DNA of 64,000 nucleotides from CAIXSC01 sp046349935 (GTDB lineage: Bacteria; Planctomycetota; Planctomycetia; Pirellulales; Pirellulaceae): positions 310,001 through 374,000 of the forward strand of contig JAXMBK010000008.1 in the NCBI GenBank assembly GCA_046349935.1, read 5' to 3'. Made by a program: the position numbers and the translations under genes. This document shows, piece by piece, positions 34,195 to 42,273 of this stretch. The notes under the pieces were generated by a model. The model was given only the letters and a program-made list of their open reading frames with translations. It was not told the DNA's origin and did no database searches. The stretch's first letter is position 1, and each line of letters starts with the position of its first letter.

Positions 34195-34269
34195 ATGCAA
34201 GCCGCCCGCCGTGCCTATTTTTGTTGGTACTTTAGCCTCGAGGTTCTCGGGGCGCGGGGAGGTTGTTGA
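34195..34269 (+). CDS. Leader peptide of an aromatic amino acid attenuator
   Basis: A 24-codon frame from ATG at 34195 (a second in-frame ATG at 34186 would overlap the -10 box) to TGA at 34267-34269. Codons 8-13 (34216-34233) read Tyr-Phe-Cys-Trp-Tyr-Phe, five aromatic residues in six. The rest is MQAARRA before and SLEVLGARGGC after. All three aromatic amino acids made from the downstream enzyme's product are represented. Immediately 3' of these codons lies one arm of an antiterminator, and a strong terminator follows before the DAHP synthase gene. This is the layout of trp- or phe-type leader peptides. The codons probably sense the charging of tRNA-Phe, tRNA-Tyr and tRNA-Trp. Confidence 0.8.
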   Translation: MQAARRAYFCWYFSLEVLGARGGC

Positions 34270-34310
34270 CTTAACGACATCCTACGACGCACACGCAAGC
34301 CCCGCGAACC
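34242..34310 (+). promoter_or_regulatory. Antiterminator pairing of the attenuator
   Basis: GGTTCTCGGGGC (34242-34253) can pair with GCCCCGCGAACC (34299-34310) in 11 of 12 positions. The second arm is also the 5' arm of the terminator hairpin, so the two structures are mutually exclusive. The first arm begins 9 bases after the last aromatic codon and ends 14 bases before the leader stop. A ribosome that finishes the leader would cover it; one stalled at the aromatic codons would leave most of it free. Confidence 0.75.
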
Positions 34311-34336
34311 ATCTCAGGTTGGCGGGGCTTTTTTTG
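34297..34336 (+). terminator. Intrinsic terminator of the attenuator upstream of the DAHP synthase gene
   Basis: The hairpin is AAGCCCCGC and GAACC, loop ATCTCA, GGTT and GGCGGGGCTT, followed directly by a run of T (34329-34335). It lies 80 bases before the start codon of the DAHP synthase gene and after the leader peptide stop, so it would end transcription before the structural gene. Confidence 0.88.
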
Positions 34337-34415
34337 TTGCTGTGCGCTGCAAGGACGACCGTACTTTCACGCTTTTTCGAGCAGATTCTCAAACCCAGGT
34401 AATTGGAGCAGGCAG

Positions 34416-35432
34416 ATGATCGTCGTTATGGAAAAAGGGGCCACGCAGGCGCAGGTGGAGCACATGGTTAAGCGAGTCGAATCGTTGGGGCTCAAGTCGC
34501 ACGTCATCGTCGGCTCCGAACGCACCGTGATCGCCGCCATCGGTACGAAGCGCGAAGACACTCGCCAGTCGCTCGAAAGCGGCCCGGGCGTGGCGGAGGT
34601 GGTGCCGATTCTCGCGCCGTACAAGGTCGCGAGCCGCGAGGTGAAGCCGGAGCCGACGCAGGTCGTCGCCGGCAGTCTGCGCGTCGGCGCGGGCGTGTTG
34701 GGCGTGATTGCGGGGCCCTGTTCGGTCGAGAATGAAAAGCAGATCGTCGAGACGGCGAAGGCGGTGAAGGCGGCCGGCGCCACGGCGCTGCGCGGCGGCG
34801 CGTTCAAGCCGCGCACGAGCCCGTACAGCTTCCAAGGCCTGAAGGAAGACGGCCTGAAGATGCTCGCCACCGCGCGTCAAGAAACGGGATTGGCGGTCGT
34901 CACCGAAGTGATGTCGACCGAGGATGTAGAACTCGTCGCCAAGTACGCCGACGTCCTGCAAATCGGCGCGCGCAACATGCAGAACTACCGGCTGCTCGAA
35001 GCGGTCGGTCACACGCGCTGCCCCGTGCTGCTCAAGCGCGGCCCCGCCGCCAGCATGGAAGAACTGCTGCTGGCCGCCGAGTACATCCTGAACGAAGGCA
35101 ACTCGCAAGTGATGTTGTGCGAACGCGGCATTCGCACGTTCGAAACGCACACGCGGTTCACGTTGCCGCTGGCGTCGGTACCGTACCTGCACCACAAGAC
35201 GCACTTGCCGATCGTCGTCGACCCCAGCCACGGCACGGGCCATACGTACCTGGTTCCCGATATGACGCTGGCGAGCATCGCATCGGGCGCCGACGGCGTC
35301 ATCCTCGAGGTGCACCCGGATCCGGAGAAAGCGATGAGCGACGGCTACCAGTCGCTGAATTGCCAGCAATTCTCCGACTTGATGGTGCGTTGCCGCAAAG
35401 TGGCTGAAGCGGTCGGCAAGCGGATCGAATAG
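34416..35432 (+). CDS. aroF: 3-deoxy-7-phosphoheptulonate (DAHP) synthase, type I-beta with ferredoxin-like domain
   Basis: 338 residues; ATG at 34416 with GGAG about 8 bases upstream. The enzyme joins PEP and erythrose 4-phosphate in the first step of the shikimate pathway. Residues 1 to about 70 form the ferredoxin-like regulatory domain (MIVVMEKGATQAQVEHMVKR, VIAAIG) known in the Thermotoga-type enzyme. The barrel follows with IAGPCSVEN, ALRGGAFKPRTSPYSFQG, EVMSTEDVELVAKYAD, LLKRGPAASMEE, RGIRTFETHTRFTL, PIVVDPSHGTGH and EVHPDPEKAMSDG. A leader peptide and terminator upstream suggest transcription attenuation in addition to allosteric feedback. Confidence 0.95.
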   Translation: MIVVMEKGATQAQVEHMVKRVESLGLKSHVIVGSERTVIAAIGTKREDTRQSLESGPGVAEVVPILAPYKVASREVKPEPTQVVAGSLRVGAGVLGVIAGPCSVENEKQIVETAKAVKAAGATALRGGAFKPRTSPYSFQGLKEDGLKMLATARQETGLAVVTEVMSTEDVELVAKYADVLQIGARNMQNYRLLEAVGHTRCPVLLKRGPAASMEELLLAAEYILNEGNSQVMLCERGIRTFETHTRFTLPLASVPYLHHKTHLPIVVDPSHGTGHTYLVPDMTLASIASGADGVILEVHPDPEKAMSDGYQSLNCQQFSDLMVRCRKVAEAVGKRIE

Positions 35433-35435
35433 TCG

Positions 35436-35454
35436 TGGTTCGCTCCGCGAACCA
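35436..35454. terminator. Hairpin after the DAHP synthase gene
   Basis: TGGTTCGC and GCGAACCA pair perfectly over a TCC loop, 3 bases after the stop codon at 35432. No T-run follows, so it may be a processing or stabilising hairpin, or a member of the dispersed palindromes, rather than a classical terminator. The converging enolase-like gene ends at 35550. Confidence 0.45.
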
Positions 35455-35549
35455 ACGCACCAAACAGCAACCTCAATCCCTCCACCCCCGCCCTCGAGCC
35501 CTAGACCAGCTCGCGGGCGGCGCGCGCATCGCGCACGTCGAAGCTCCAA

Positions 35550-36833
35550 TTAGGCCAGCCATTCCGCCAGCCGCAGCATTTGGTTGTACTTCGCCAATCG
35601 TTCGCTGCGAACGATCGAGCCGATCTTGATGAGGTCGGCGGCGGCGGCGGTCGCCAGGTCGGCGATCGTCGAGTCCTCGGTCTCGCCGCTGCGCGCCGAG
35701 ACGACGCACGTGTAGCCCGCAGCGCGGGCCGTCTGCAGAGCACGGAATGTTTCCGTCAACGTGCCGATCTGATTGATTTTGATCAGGACGCTGTTCGCAA
35801 CGTGATTGGCGATGCCGCGTCGCAAACGTTCGACGTTGGTCGTGAACAAATCGTCGCCGACCAATCGCACTCGTCCGCCCAAGCGATCGGTAAGCCGCCG
35901 CCAACCGTCCCAATCGTCTTCTGCAAGTCCGTCTTCGATGCTCGTGATCGGATAACGTTCGACCCACTCTTCCAGGCGATCGATCATCTGCTCGCTCGAG
36001 AGCACGCGATCCGCTTCGGTCGCCAATCGATAGCCGGCGCCATTCCAGAAGTGCGTGGCGGCGACGTCGAGTGCGATGGCGACGTCGACGCCGGGCTGCA
36101 AACCGGCCGCTTCGATCGCCCGCACGACGAACTCGACCGCCGCCTCGTTGCCTGGCAGCCGCGGACCGAAGCCGCCCTCGTCGCCGATCAGTCGCCCTTC
36201 ATATCCCGCGTCGCACAGCAGTCGCCCGAGTCGATTGTAGATGCGTACGGTCCATTCCAGCTGTTCGGCCGTATCGCGAGCGCCGATCGGCATGACCAGC
36301 ACGTCTTGAAAGTCGAGATTGCCGCCGGCGTGCAAACCGCCTGAGATCATGTTGATCATCGGCAGCGGGACGTGCGGCGCGGCGACGGCAAGCGCGGGGT
36401 GTTCCTGCGCCGCCAGCGACGCGTAGGCCGAGTGGAGATGGTCATACAGCGGGACGCGACGAACGGCGGCGGCCAGATGAGCGACTGCGAGCGACACGCC
36501 GAGCAGGGCGTTGCCGCCGAGTCGCGTCTTTTGCGGAGTTCCATCCGCGGCGATCAGGCGTTTATCGAGGGACGTTTGGTCGGCCGGGTCGCAACCGACG
36601 ACGAGCGGCCCGAGCACGGTGCGCACGTTTTCGACCGCGCGCCGCACACCCTTGCCGTCGTACCACGACGAGTCGCCGTCGCGCAGTTCGCACGCCTCCC
36701 ATTTTCCGGTGCTTGCGCCGGAAGGAACCATGGCGCGGCCGACGCACTCGCCCGCCCAAGCTTCGACTTCGACCGTCGGCCGACCGCGGCTGTCCAACAC
36801 TTCGCGGGCGTGAATGCGAGTTATCGCCGTCAT
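35550..36833 (-). CDS. Divergent enolase-family protein
   Basis: 427 residues, full enolase length. Retained: IHAREVLDSRGRPTVE, VPSGASTGKWEA, metal ligands in IALDVAATHF (D256), ITSIEDGLAEDD (E300) and LVGDDLFTTN (D327), Glu in GDEGGFGP (E219) and lysines in IKINQIGTLTET (K352) and IKIGSIVRSER (K403). Changed: the HADNNVDIQEF-like motif is HAGGNLDFQDV (Glu to Asp at 177) and SHRSGETED is SARSGETED (His to Ala at 380). It may be a slow enolase or act on a related 2-phospho acid. It overlaps the upstream phosphotransferase gene by 4 bases (ATGA). Whether a normal eno exists elsewhere in the genome cannot be seen here. Confidence 0.82.
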   Translation of the reverse strand: MTAITRIHAREVLDSRGRPTVEVEAWAGECVGRAMVPSGASTGKWEACELRDGDSSWYDGKGVRRAVENVRTVLGPLVVGCDPADQTSLDKRLIAADGTPQKTRLGGNALLGVSLAVAHLAAAVRRVPLYDHLHSAYASLAAQEHPALAVAAPHVPLPMINMISGGLHAGGNLDFQDVLVMPIGARDTAEQLEWTVRIYNRLGRLLCDAGYEGRLIGDEGGFGPRLPGNEAAVEFVVRAIEAAGLQPGVDVAIALDVAATHFWNGAGYRLATEADRVLSSEQMIDRLEEWVERYPITSIEDGLAEDDWDGWRRLTDRLGGRVRLVGDDLFTTNVERLRRGIANHVANSVLIKINQIGTLTETFRALQTARAAGYTCVVSARSGETEDSTIADLATAAAADLIKIGSIVRSERLAKYNQMLRLAEWLA

Positions 36834-37894
36834 GCAATCTCACTCCTGAATGACTCTAGCCGACGGTTCGTTTCCTCCCACGTCGCCGAGGGGTGTAGTA
36901 ATAAGCGGCGCGCCCACTCGCGAATCGGATCGGGCTGAGTGAGATACTCAACGCGGCTTTTCCCATCGATCCGCGCCAGCATGCATCCGGCCAAGTTGAG
37001 CTGCGCGCGAGCCTCCAGCGCTTGCCACTCGTCGCGCCCCGCTCGCGGCGCGACCGTCGCGGCATACGAGGCCCAAAATGTCTGCGGCAGGGCGATGTAC
37101 TCCGACCAGCGCCGATGGAACGTGAGCGACTTGAGCACCAGGTGCGTCAGGAAGAACCCCAGGTCGAACGCGGGATCGCCGTAGTGGCCGACCTCGCAAT
37201 CGATCAACATCAACCCGGCGGGCCAGACAAGCAGATTCTTGGGGCTAAAGTCGCCGTGCACCAACGACCGTCGGTGCTCCCATACCGATGCAACCAGTCC
37301 CTCCAGCGGCGCGGCCAAGTCGGGATGCACGCGTGCAACTTGTCGATAGTAAGGATCGAGCCGCAGGTCGTCGAAAAACTGCCGGTCGTTCAACTCGTCC
37401 GCCGTCTCGCCATCAAGCCAAGTTGCCGCATGGAGGCGACCGAGCAGCCGGCCGCAGGCGGCGGCGATCGCTGGATCGGCGCGGCCGGCCAACAGCTGCT
37501 GCTTCCACGTCGCGTGCCCCAGCGGCGCGGCGGTCATTGCAAAGACGTAGTTCTCGTGATCCTCAAACAGCAGACGCGGCAAGTGAATCGAATCGCTGGT
37601 CTGCGCCGCATCCCCGAGTATCCGCTCGCACCGTCGCAGAACCGCGACTTCCCGCCAAATTCGCTCGACGCTGCAGAACCAGGGCTGCGGCACTCGCAGT
37701 TGCGGACTGGCCTGCTTGAGGACGAAGTCGAGCGACGGATCGTCAAGGCGACGAATGTAGAGTACCACGTTCGACACGCCGCCCGAGAGGAATGTCGCCT
37801 CGGCCGGCGCGTTGTGGGGAATTCGACCCGCACTGCGCAGGTACTCGATCGCGTTCTGCTCGGTCAACACCAAGCTTGGTGCGGGGGCATTCAC
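36830..37894 (-). CDS. Phosphotransferase of the APH / methylthioribose kinase-like family
   Basis: 354 residues from a GTG start at 37894, 12 bases after the M16 peptidase stop. An N-lobe with LSGGVSNVVLYIRRL and the ATP-binding Lys in FVLKQASPQL precedes the Brenner motif LVHGDFSPKNLLV (catalytic Asp) and the metal-binding LIDCEVGHYGDPAFDLGFFLTH. These match aminoglycoside/choline/methylthioribose kinases; the DCE and FDLGFF features lean towards MtnK-like sugar kinases. The last bases overlap the start of the enolase-like gene, so the two proteins are probably made in a fixed ratio and may work in one pathway. The substrate is unknown. Confidence 0.8.
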   Translation of the reverse strand: MNAPAPSLVLTEQNAIEYLRSAGRIPHNAPAEATFLSGGVSNVVLYIRRLDDPSLDFVLKQASPQLRVPQPWFCSVERIWREVAVLRRCERILGDAAQTSDSIHLPRLLFEDHENYVFAMTAAPLGHATWKQQLLAGRADPAIAAACGRLLGRLHAATWLDGETADELNDRQFFDDLRLDPYYRQVARVHPDLAAPLEGLVASVWEHRRSLVHGDFSPKNLLVWPAGLMLIDCEVGHYGDPAFDLGFFLTHLVLKSLTFHRRWSEYIALPQTFWASYAATVAPRAGRDEWQALEARAQLNLAGCMLARIDGKSRVEYLTQPDPIREWARRLLLHPSATWEETNRRLESFRSEIA

Positions 37895-37906
37895 GGTTCC
37901 GTCGAT

Positions 37907-40639
37907 CTACTTGCCCTTCTCGAAGTCGCCGGCGGTGAACAGCAGCAGCTTCTCCAGCGAGAGGTGCTTGCGAATCACCTTGTTTACGGCTTCGACGTCG
38001 ACGGCGCCGATCGCTGATTCCAAATCGGTGTAGAAGCCCATCGTACGACCGTCGTACAGCGTGTCGCCCAGCAAGTCTGCCAACCGATTGTCGTTGGCTC
38101 GACCCACTTGCTGCTGTTGCAAGTAACCGCCCTTCGCACGCACCACCTCTTCCGCGGTGACTCCGTCCTTGAGAAGCCTTTCGAGCTCCTCCCGAATCAC
38201 TTGCTCGACCTTCGGCATGTTCTTGGGGTTGGTGATGGCCTGAATCTGCCACGTGGCTCGCGCGTCGAGCGACTGGGCGCTGAAGCCCGAGCCGACGCCG
38301 TACGACAAACCTTCCTTCTGCCGGACTCGATCGCCCAGTCGCGACGACAGTGAACCGCCGCCGAGGATGTAGTTGGCAACCACCAATGCCGGATAGTCGG
38401 GATCGTCGTTGCGCAGCGGAAATAGCTCCGCGGCCAAGTAGATGGCGTTTTCCTTGTCAGGCGTCTGGATCACTTGCTTCCCCGTCGCAACCTTCGTCGG
38501 AACTTCCGACTTCAGCCGCTCAAAGGGCGCCGACGACTTCCACGACTCCAACGTCTTCAACAGCGGTTCCAACGCTTCCGGGTCGAAGTCGCCGACCACC
38601 ACCAATTCACCGTACTGGCCGCTGAGAAACTTTTCGTGAATCTCGCGCACCTCTTCGATCTTCACGCCTCGAACGCGCTCGACTTCCTCCTGCGCCGTCG
38701 GGACGTAGCGCGGGTCGTCGGCCGCGTATTGAGTGAGCGCACGACGCATGGCGTTCGACGCCAGCGCCTGCGGGTCGGACAGCGTCTGCTCGATGCTCGA
38801 CAACTGTTCGCGTCGCAACACTTCCAGTTCGTCAGCCGACAACGCGGGTTCGCGGAGCACCTGGCGGAGAATGTCGAGTGCGGCGGGGAAATTCGCTCGC
38901 TTGGTGCGCAGCGAGAAAGATGCGACTCCGGCGGCGCTTCCGGCGCCCAGTTGCACCTTGTCATGATCCAGTGCGTCGCGCAGCTGCTGGAACGACAGCT
39001 GCTTGGTGCCGCGTCCCATGAGTTCTCCCAGAAACTCGCAGGCGGTCGCTTTGCCTGCCAGCGACTGGCGGTCGCCGAATCGCAGTCGCAATTGCAGTGC
39101 GACCGTCTCGCCGCGCGTCTTCTTCGGCAGCAAGGCGACTTTGAGTCCGCTGGGCAATTGCGAACGCTTCGTCCGCGCTTCGATGGCCGCGGGGCTGACG
39201 TCGAACGCCTCCCCTTGGGCCTGTTGTTCGCGTCCTTGGTAATCCTTCACCATCGTCGCCACGTCGAGATTCTCGGGCACCGTGACGCGTTGGGCTTCCG
39301 TCGACGGCAGGAACATGCCGACGGTGCGGTTGTTGCGAGTCAGATACTTGGCGGCGACCGTTTGCACGTCCTCCGGCGTCACTTTTTCAATGCGATCTCG
39401 ATAGAGGAAGTACAGTCGCCAATCGCCCTGCGACGCCCACGAGCTCAACGCCACCGCGATTCCCGACGTGTTGGCCGAATTCAGCTCCCATTCCTTCAAC
39501 AGTTGTTGGCGAGCACGCTTGACCTCTTCCTCCGTCACCGGTTGTTTCGCGGTCCCTTCGGCGACGTCCAACAGCGCCGCGAGCGATTCGTCGGCGGACT
39601 TCTCTTTCGGCACTTCCGCCCCGATCAGCAGCAACGTGGGGTCGTGCCGCGCTTGAGCGAACCCGAACACGCTGCTCGCCTTGCCCGTTTCGACGAGCCC
39701 CTTGTAGAGCCGGCCGGAAGGCTGTGAGCTGAGGATGCGAGACAGTACGGCGGTCGCGGGGAATTCGGGATGCGAGCCCGACGAAACGTGGTAGGCGACG
39801 CCGACGAGCGCCACGTCGCCGACGCGTCGCAGCGTCACCGTCCGCTCGCCGTCTTGCGGCGGTTCGACCGTATAAGTGCGAGGCAGTTCACGCTTCGGAC
39901 GCGGGATCGCGCCGAAGTACTTGGTGATAAGCTCAAGCGCCTTCGCTTCCTCGAATTTACCGGCCACCACCAGCATCGCGTTGTCGGGCTGGTAGTACTT
40001 CTCGTAGAAGGCGCGGAGGGCGTTGATCGGCACTCGCTCGATGTCGCTGCGATTGCCGATCGTCGACTTGCCGTAGTTGTGCCATTCATAGGCGGCCGCC
40101 GAGATGCGTTGAAACAGCACGCGCGACGGCGAGTTCTCGCCTCGTTCAAACTCGTTGCGCACGACCGTAAACTCCGAGACCAAGTCCTCGGCTCGGATGA
40201 GGCTGTTGACGAAACGGTCCGATTCCAACTTCAGCGCGAACTCCAGGTTGTCGTCGGAGGCCTGGAGCGTTTCGAAGTAGTTGGTGCGATCGTCGGAGGT
40301 GGTGCCGTTGAACTGTGCGCCGCGTTCACTGAGCGCCTTGGGGATGTTGGGGTGAGTGGGCGTCCCCTTGAAAACCATGTGCTCCAGCAAGTGGGCCATT
40401 CCCGCCTCGCCGTAGCCTTCGTGTCGCGACCCGACGAACACCGTCAAGTTGACCGTGACGGTGGGGCGGGACGCGTCGGGGAACAACAGCACCTGCAGAC
40501 CGTTCTCCAATTGGTACTCGGTGATCCCCTCGACCGTCGCCAGCTTCTTGGGAGGCGCCGCCGAAAGAGGAACTCCGTCCGTGAGAACCGCCGCAGCCGC
40601 CATAAGAACCACCCACGTCAAGAACGCGCGAAAGAACAT
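37907..40639 (-). CDS. M16 family zinc metallopeptidase, two-domain (pitrilysin/PqqL-like)
   Basis: 910 residues from MFFRAFLTWVVLMAAAAV at 40639. A longer frame to 40783 begins inside a palindromic repeat and is rejected. A signal peptide of about 30 residues indicates export. The inverted zinc motif is HLLEHMVFKGT, with the downstream Glu in the LVSEFTVVRNEFERGENSP region. The second half (from about residue 470) is the inactive M16-like partner domain with LPSGLKVALLPKKTRGETVAL and FPLRNDDPDYPALVVANYILGG, DRVRQKEGLSYGVGS. It probably degrades peptides in the periplasm. It leads an operon with the kinase and the enolase-like gene. Confidence 0.9.
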   Translation of the reverse strand: MFFRAFLTWVVLMAAAAVLTDGVPLSAAPPKKLATVEGITEYQLENGLQVLLFPDASRPTVTVNLTVFVGSRHEGYGEAGMAHLLEHMVFKGTPTHPNIPKALSERGAQFNGTTSDDRTNYFETLQASDDNLEFALKLESDRFVNSLIRAEDLVSEFTVVRNEFERGENSPSRVLFQRISAAAYEWHNYGKSTIGNRSDIERVPINALRAFYEKYYQPDNAMLVVAGKFEEAKALELITKYFGAIPRPKRELPRTYTVEPPQDGERTVTLRRVGDVALVGVAYHVSSGSHPEFPATAVLSRILSSQPSGRLYKGLVETGKASSVFGFAQARHDPTLLLIGAEVPKEKSADESLAALLDVAEGTAKQPVTEEEVKRARQQLLKEWELNSANTSGIAVALSSWASQGDWRLYFLYRDRIEKVTPEDVQTVAAKYLTRNNRTVGMFLPSTEAQRVTVPENLDVATMVKDYQGREQQAQGEAFDVSPAAIEARTKRSQLPSGLKVALLPKKTRGETVALQLRLRFGDRQSLAGKATACEFLGELMGRGTKQLSFQQLRDALDHDKVQLGAGSAAGVASFSLRTKRANFPAALDILRQVLREPALSADELEVLRREQLSSIEQTLSDPQALASNAMRRALTQYAADDPRYVPTAQEEVERVRGVKIEEVREIHEKFLSGQYGELVVVGDFDPEALEPLLKTLESWKSSAPFERLKSEVPTKVATGKQVIQTPDKENAIYLAAELFPLRNDDPDYPALVVANYILGGGSLSSRLGDRVRQKEGLSYGVGSGFSAQSLDARATWQIQAITNPKNMPKVEQVIREELERLLKDGVTAEEVVRAKGGYLQQQQVGRANDNRLADLLGDTLYDGRTMGFYTDLESAIGAVDVEAVNKVIRKHLSLEKLLLFTAGDFEKGK

Positions 40640-40705
40640 CGACTGAGCCCCGAAAACAGGAAAGGGGAGTGAATCCGCCTCACGCCGCCATGGTATAGCA
40701 GCTCG

Positions 40706-40729
40706 TAGGACAGGCTTCCAGCCTGTCTC
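40706..40729. repeat. Palindromic element copy
   Basis: TAGGACAGGCTTCCAGCCTG followed by TCTCC, between hcp (ends 40802) and the M16 gene start (40639). Unlike most copies it does not supply a stop codon. A fragment CCGCCTGTCTCCCCGC follows. Confidence 0.85.
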
Positions 40730-40801
40730 CCCGCCTGTCTCCCCGCCCCTTTCCTCTCCCGCCTCTTTCTTCTCCCCCGCCACGCTGCTCTCTCGCCGCG
40801 C

Positions 40802-42088
40802 TCACGCCGAAATCTGAAACAGCTCCGCCGGCGGTTCGGCTTCGATCAGCTTCAGGTCGAACCGTTCCTGCAGGATGCGGAACACGTTGGGGGTGACGAA
40901 CGCCGGCGGGGCGGGGCCCAAGCGGATGCCTTTGACGCCCAGATGCAAGAGCGTGAGCAGCACGGCGACCGCCTTCTGCTCGAACCACGAAATCACGAGG
41001 CTCAGCGGCAGATCGTTGACGCCGCAGCCGAAGGCGCCGGCGAGCGCCACGGCGACTTGGATGGCGCCGTAGGCGTCGTTGCATTGGCCCATGTCGAGCA
41101 GCCGCGGGAGGCCGGCCACCGTCCCATACTCGCCGTCGCGGATGCGGTACTTGCCGCAGCCGAGCGTGAGGATGATCGAGTCTTGCGGGGCGCGCTGGGC
41201 GACCTGCGAATAGTAATTGCGTCCTTGTTCGGCGCCGTCGCAGCCGCCGATCAGATAGAAGTGGCGTATCGCGCCTTGCTTCACCGCCTCGACCACTTTG
41301 TCCGCCAGCCCCAGGATGACGCGATGATGGAAGCCGATCGTCGATTGGCCGCGCGAGTCGGCGGCGAGCGGCGGGAGCGACTTGGCTTGCGCGATGACTT
41401 CCGAGAAGTCATTGTTCGCAATCCGACGACCGCCGGGAACGGCCGTAACGCGCGTCGTGTGCAGGCGATCCTTGTACGACTCCCAAGGAATCAACACGCA
41501 ATTGGTCGTGGCCACGATCGGGCCGGAGAACTGAGTGAACTCAAGCTGCTGGTTCTGCCAAGCGGTGCCGTAGTGGCCGGCCAAGTGGGAGTGAGCGCGG
41601 AGCTTCGGGTAGCTGTGCGCGGGAAGCATCTCGCCGTGCGTGTAGACGTTGACGCCGGCGCTGGCGGCTTGGTCGAGCAGATCGGAGAGGTCGAGCAGGT
41701 CGTGGCCCGTGACGAGGATGCCGGGGCCGGCCTTCGTTCCTTCGTCGACCTGCGTCGGCGTCGGCGCCCCGAACCGCTCCGTGTGGCCTTCGTCGAGCAG
41801 TTGCATCACGCGAAGATTGACCTCGCCGCAGCGGAGGACCAGTTCCAGGAGGGAGTCGAGGTCGAAGTTGACGTTGGTCATGGTGGCGAAGAGCGCTTCT
41901 TCGATGAACGCCGACACCGACTCGTCCGACTTGCCCAAGCGTCGCGCGTGATGAGCGTAGGCGGCCATGCCTTTGACGCCGTAAAGGAGCATTTCTTGCA
42001 GCGATTGCATGTCCGGATCTTTGCCGCAGACGCCGATTTCGGTGCAGCCGGTTCCTTGAGACGTTTGTTCGCACTGATTGCAGAACAT
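40802..42088 (-). CDS. hcp: Hydroxylamine reductase / hybrid-cluster protein
   Basis: 428 residues from MFCNQCEQTSQGTGC at 42088, with AGGAG about 10 bases upstream. Hcp carries an Fe-S cluster and a hybrid Fe-S-O cluster and reduces nitric oxide or hydroxylamine, protecting against nitrosative stress. The N-terminal Cys cluster (CNQCEQT...CTEIGVCGK) and hybrid-cluster ligands in GPIVATTNCVLIP, LIGGCDGAE, LTLGCGKYR and DMGQCNDAYGAIQVA are visible. No hcr reductase is adjacent. It is divergent from a protoglobin gene and they share a 185-base intergenic region with a palindromic operator candidate. Confidence 0.93.
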   Translation of the reverse strand: MFCNQCEQTSQGTGCTEIGVCGKDPDMQSLQEMLLYGVKGMAAYAHHARRLGKSDESVSAFIEEALFATMTNVNFDLDSLLELVLRCGEVNLRVMQLLDEGHTERFGAPTPTQVDEGTKAGPGILVTGHDLLDLSDLLDQAASAGVNVYTHGEMLPAHSYPKLRAHSHLAGHYGTAWQNQQLEFTQFSGPIVATTNCVLIPWESYKDRLHTTRVTAVPGGRRIANNDFSEVIAQAKSLPPLAADSRGQSTIGFHHRVILGLADKVVEAVKQGAIRHFYLIGGCDGAEQGRNYYSQVAQRAPQDSIILTLGCGKYRIRDGEYGTVAGLPRLLDMGQCNDAYGAIQVAVALAGAFGCGVNDLPLSLVISWFEQKAVAVLLTLLHLGVKGIRLGPAPPAFVTPNVFRILQERFDLKLIEAEPPAELFQISA

Positions 42089-42149
42089 GAGCGAGCTCCT
42101 GCTTTGAGGTGGGAGGTGAGCGAGTCGCCGGCAGCTTAGAGGAATATAT

Positions 42150-42167
42150 CTGGATGTCAATATCCAG
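42150..42167. promoter_or_regulatory. Palindromic operator candidate between hcp and the protoglobin gene
   Basis: CTGGAT and ATCCAG are perfect complements around GTCAAT, inside the AT-rich stretch GAATATATCTGGATGTCAAT, in an otherwise GC-rich region. The minus strand contains TTGACA (42160-42155) and TATATT (42148-42143), promoter-like for hcp. A nitric oxide- or redox-sensing regulator (Rrf2/NsrR or CRP/FNR class) is a plausible binder, but the motif does not match a consensus I know exactly. Confidence 0.5.
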
Positions 42168-42273
42168 TTGTGCGGAATGTGGTCGTTCAGTAGCTTGTCG
42201 TAGACGCGAGAAGGTCGACGGCGGCGGTGCGACCGTCCCCGCTCTTCGCGCGATCCTTCTAGGAGTCCGTTTC

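Noticed and set aside
34045..34269. 74-codon frame that ends with the leader peptide
   Set aside because: Its start is inside the IS end and upstream of the best promoter. The short frame from 34195 fits the attenuator better.
38474..39727. Open frame of 417 codons on the plus strand
   Set aside because: Antisense to the M16 peptidase gene; Arg/His-rich shadow composition without family features.
40640..40783. N-terminal extension of the M16 peptidase
   Set aside because: The added residues are translated from a palindromic repeat and precede a clear signal peptide.
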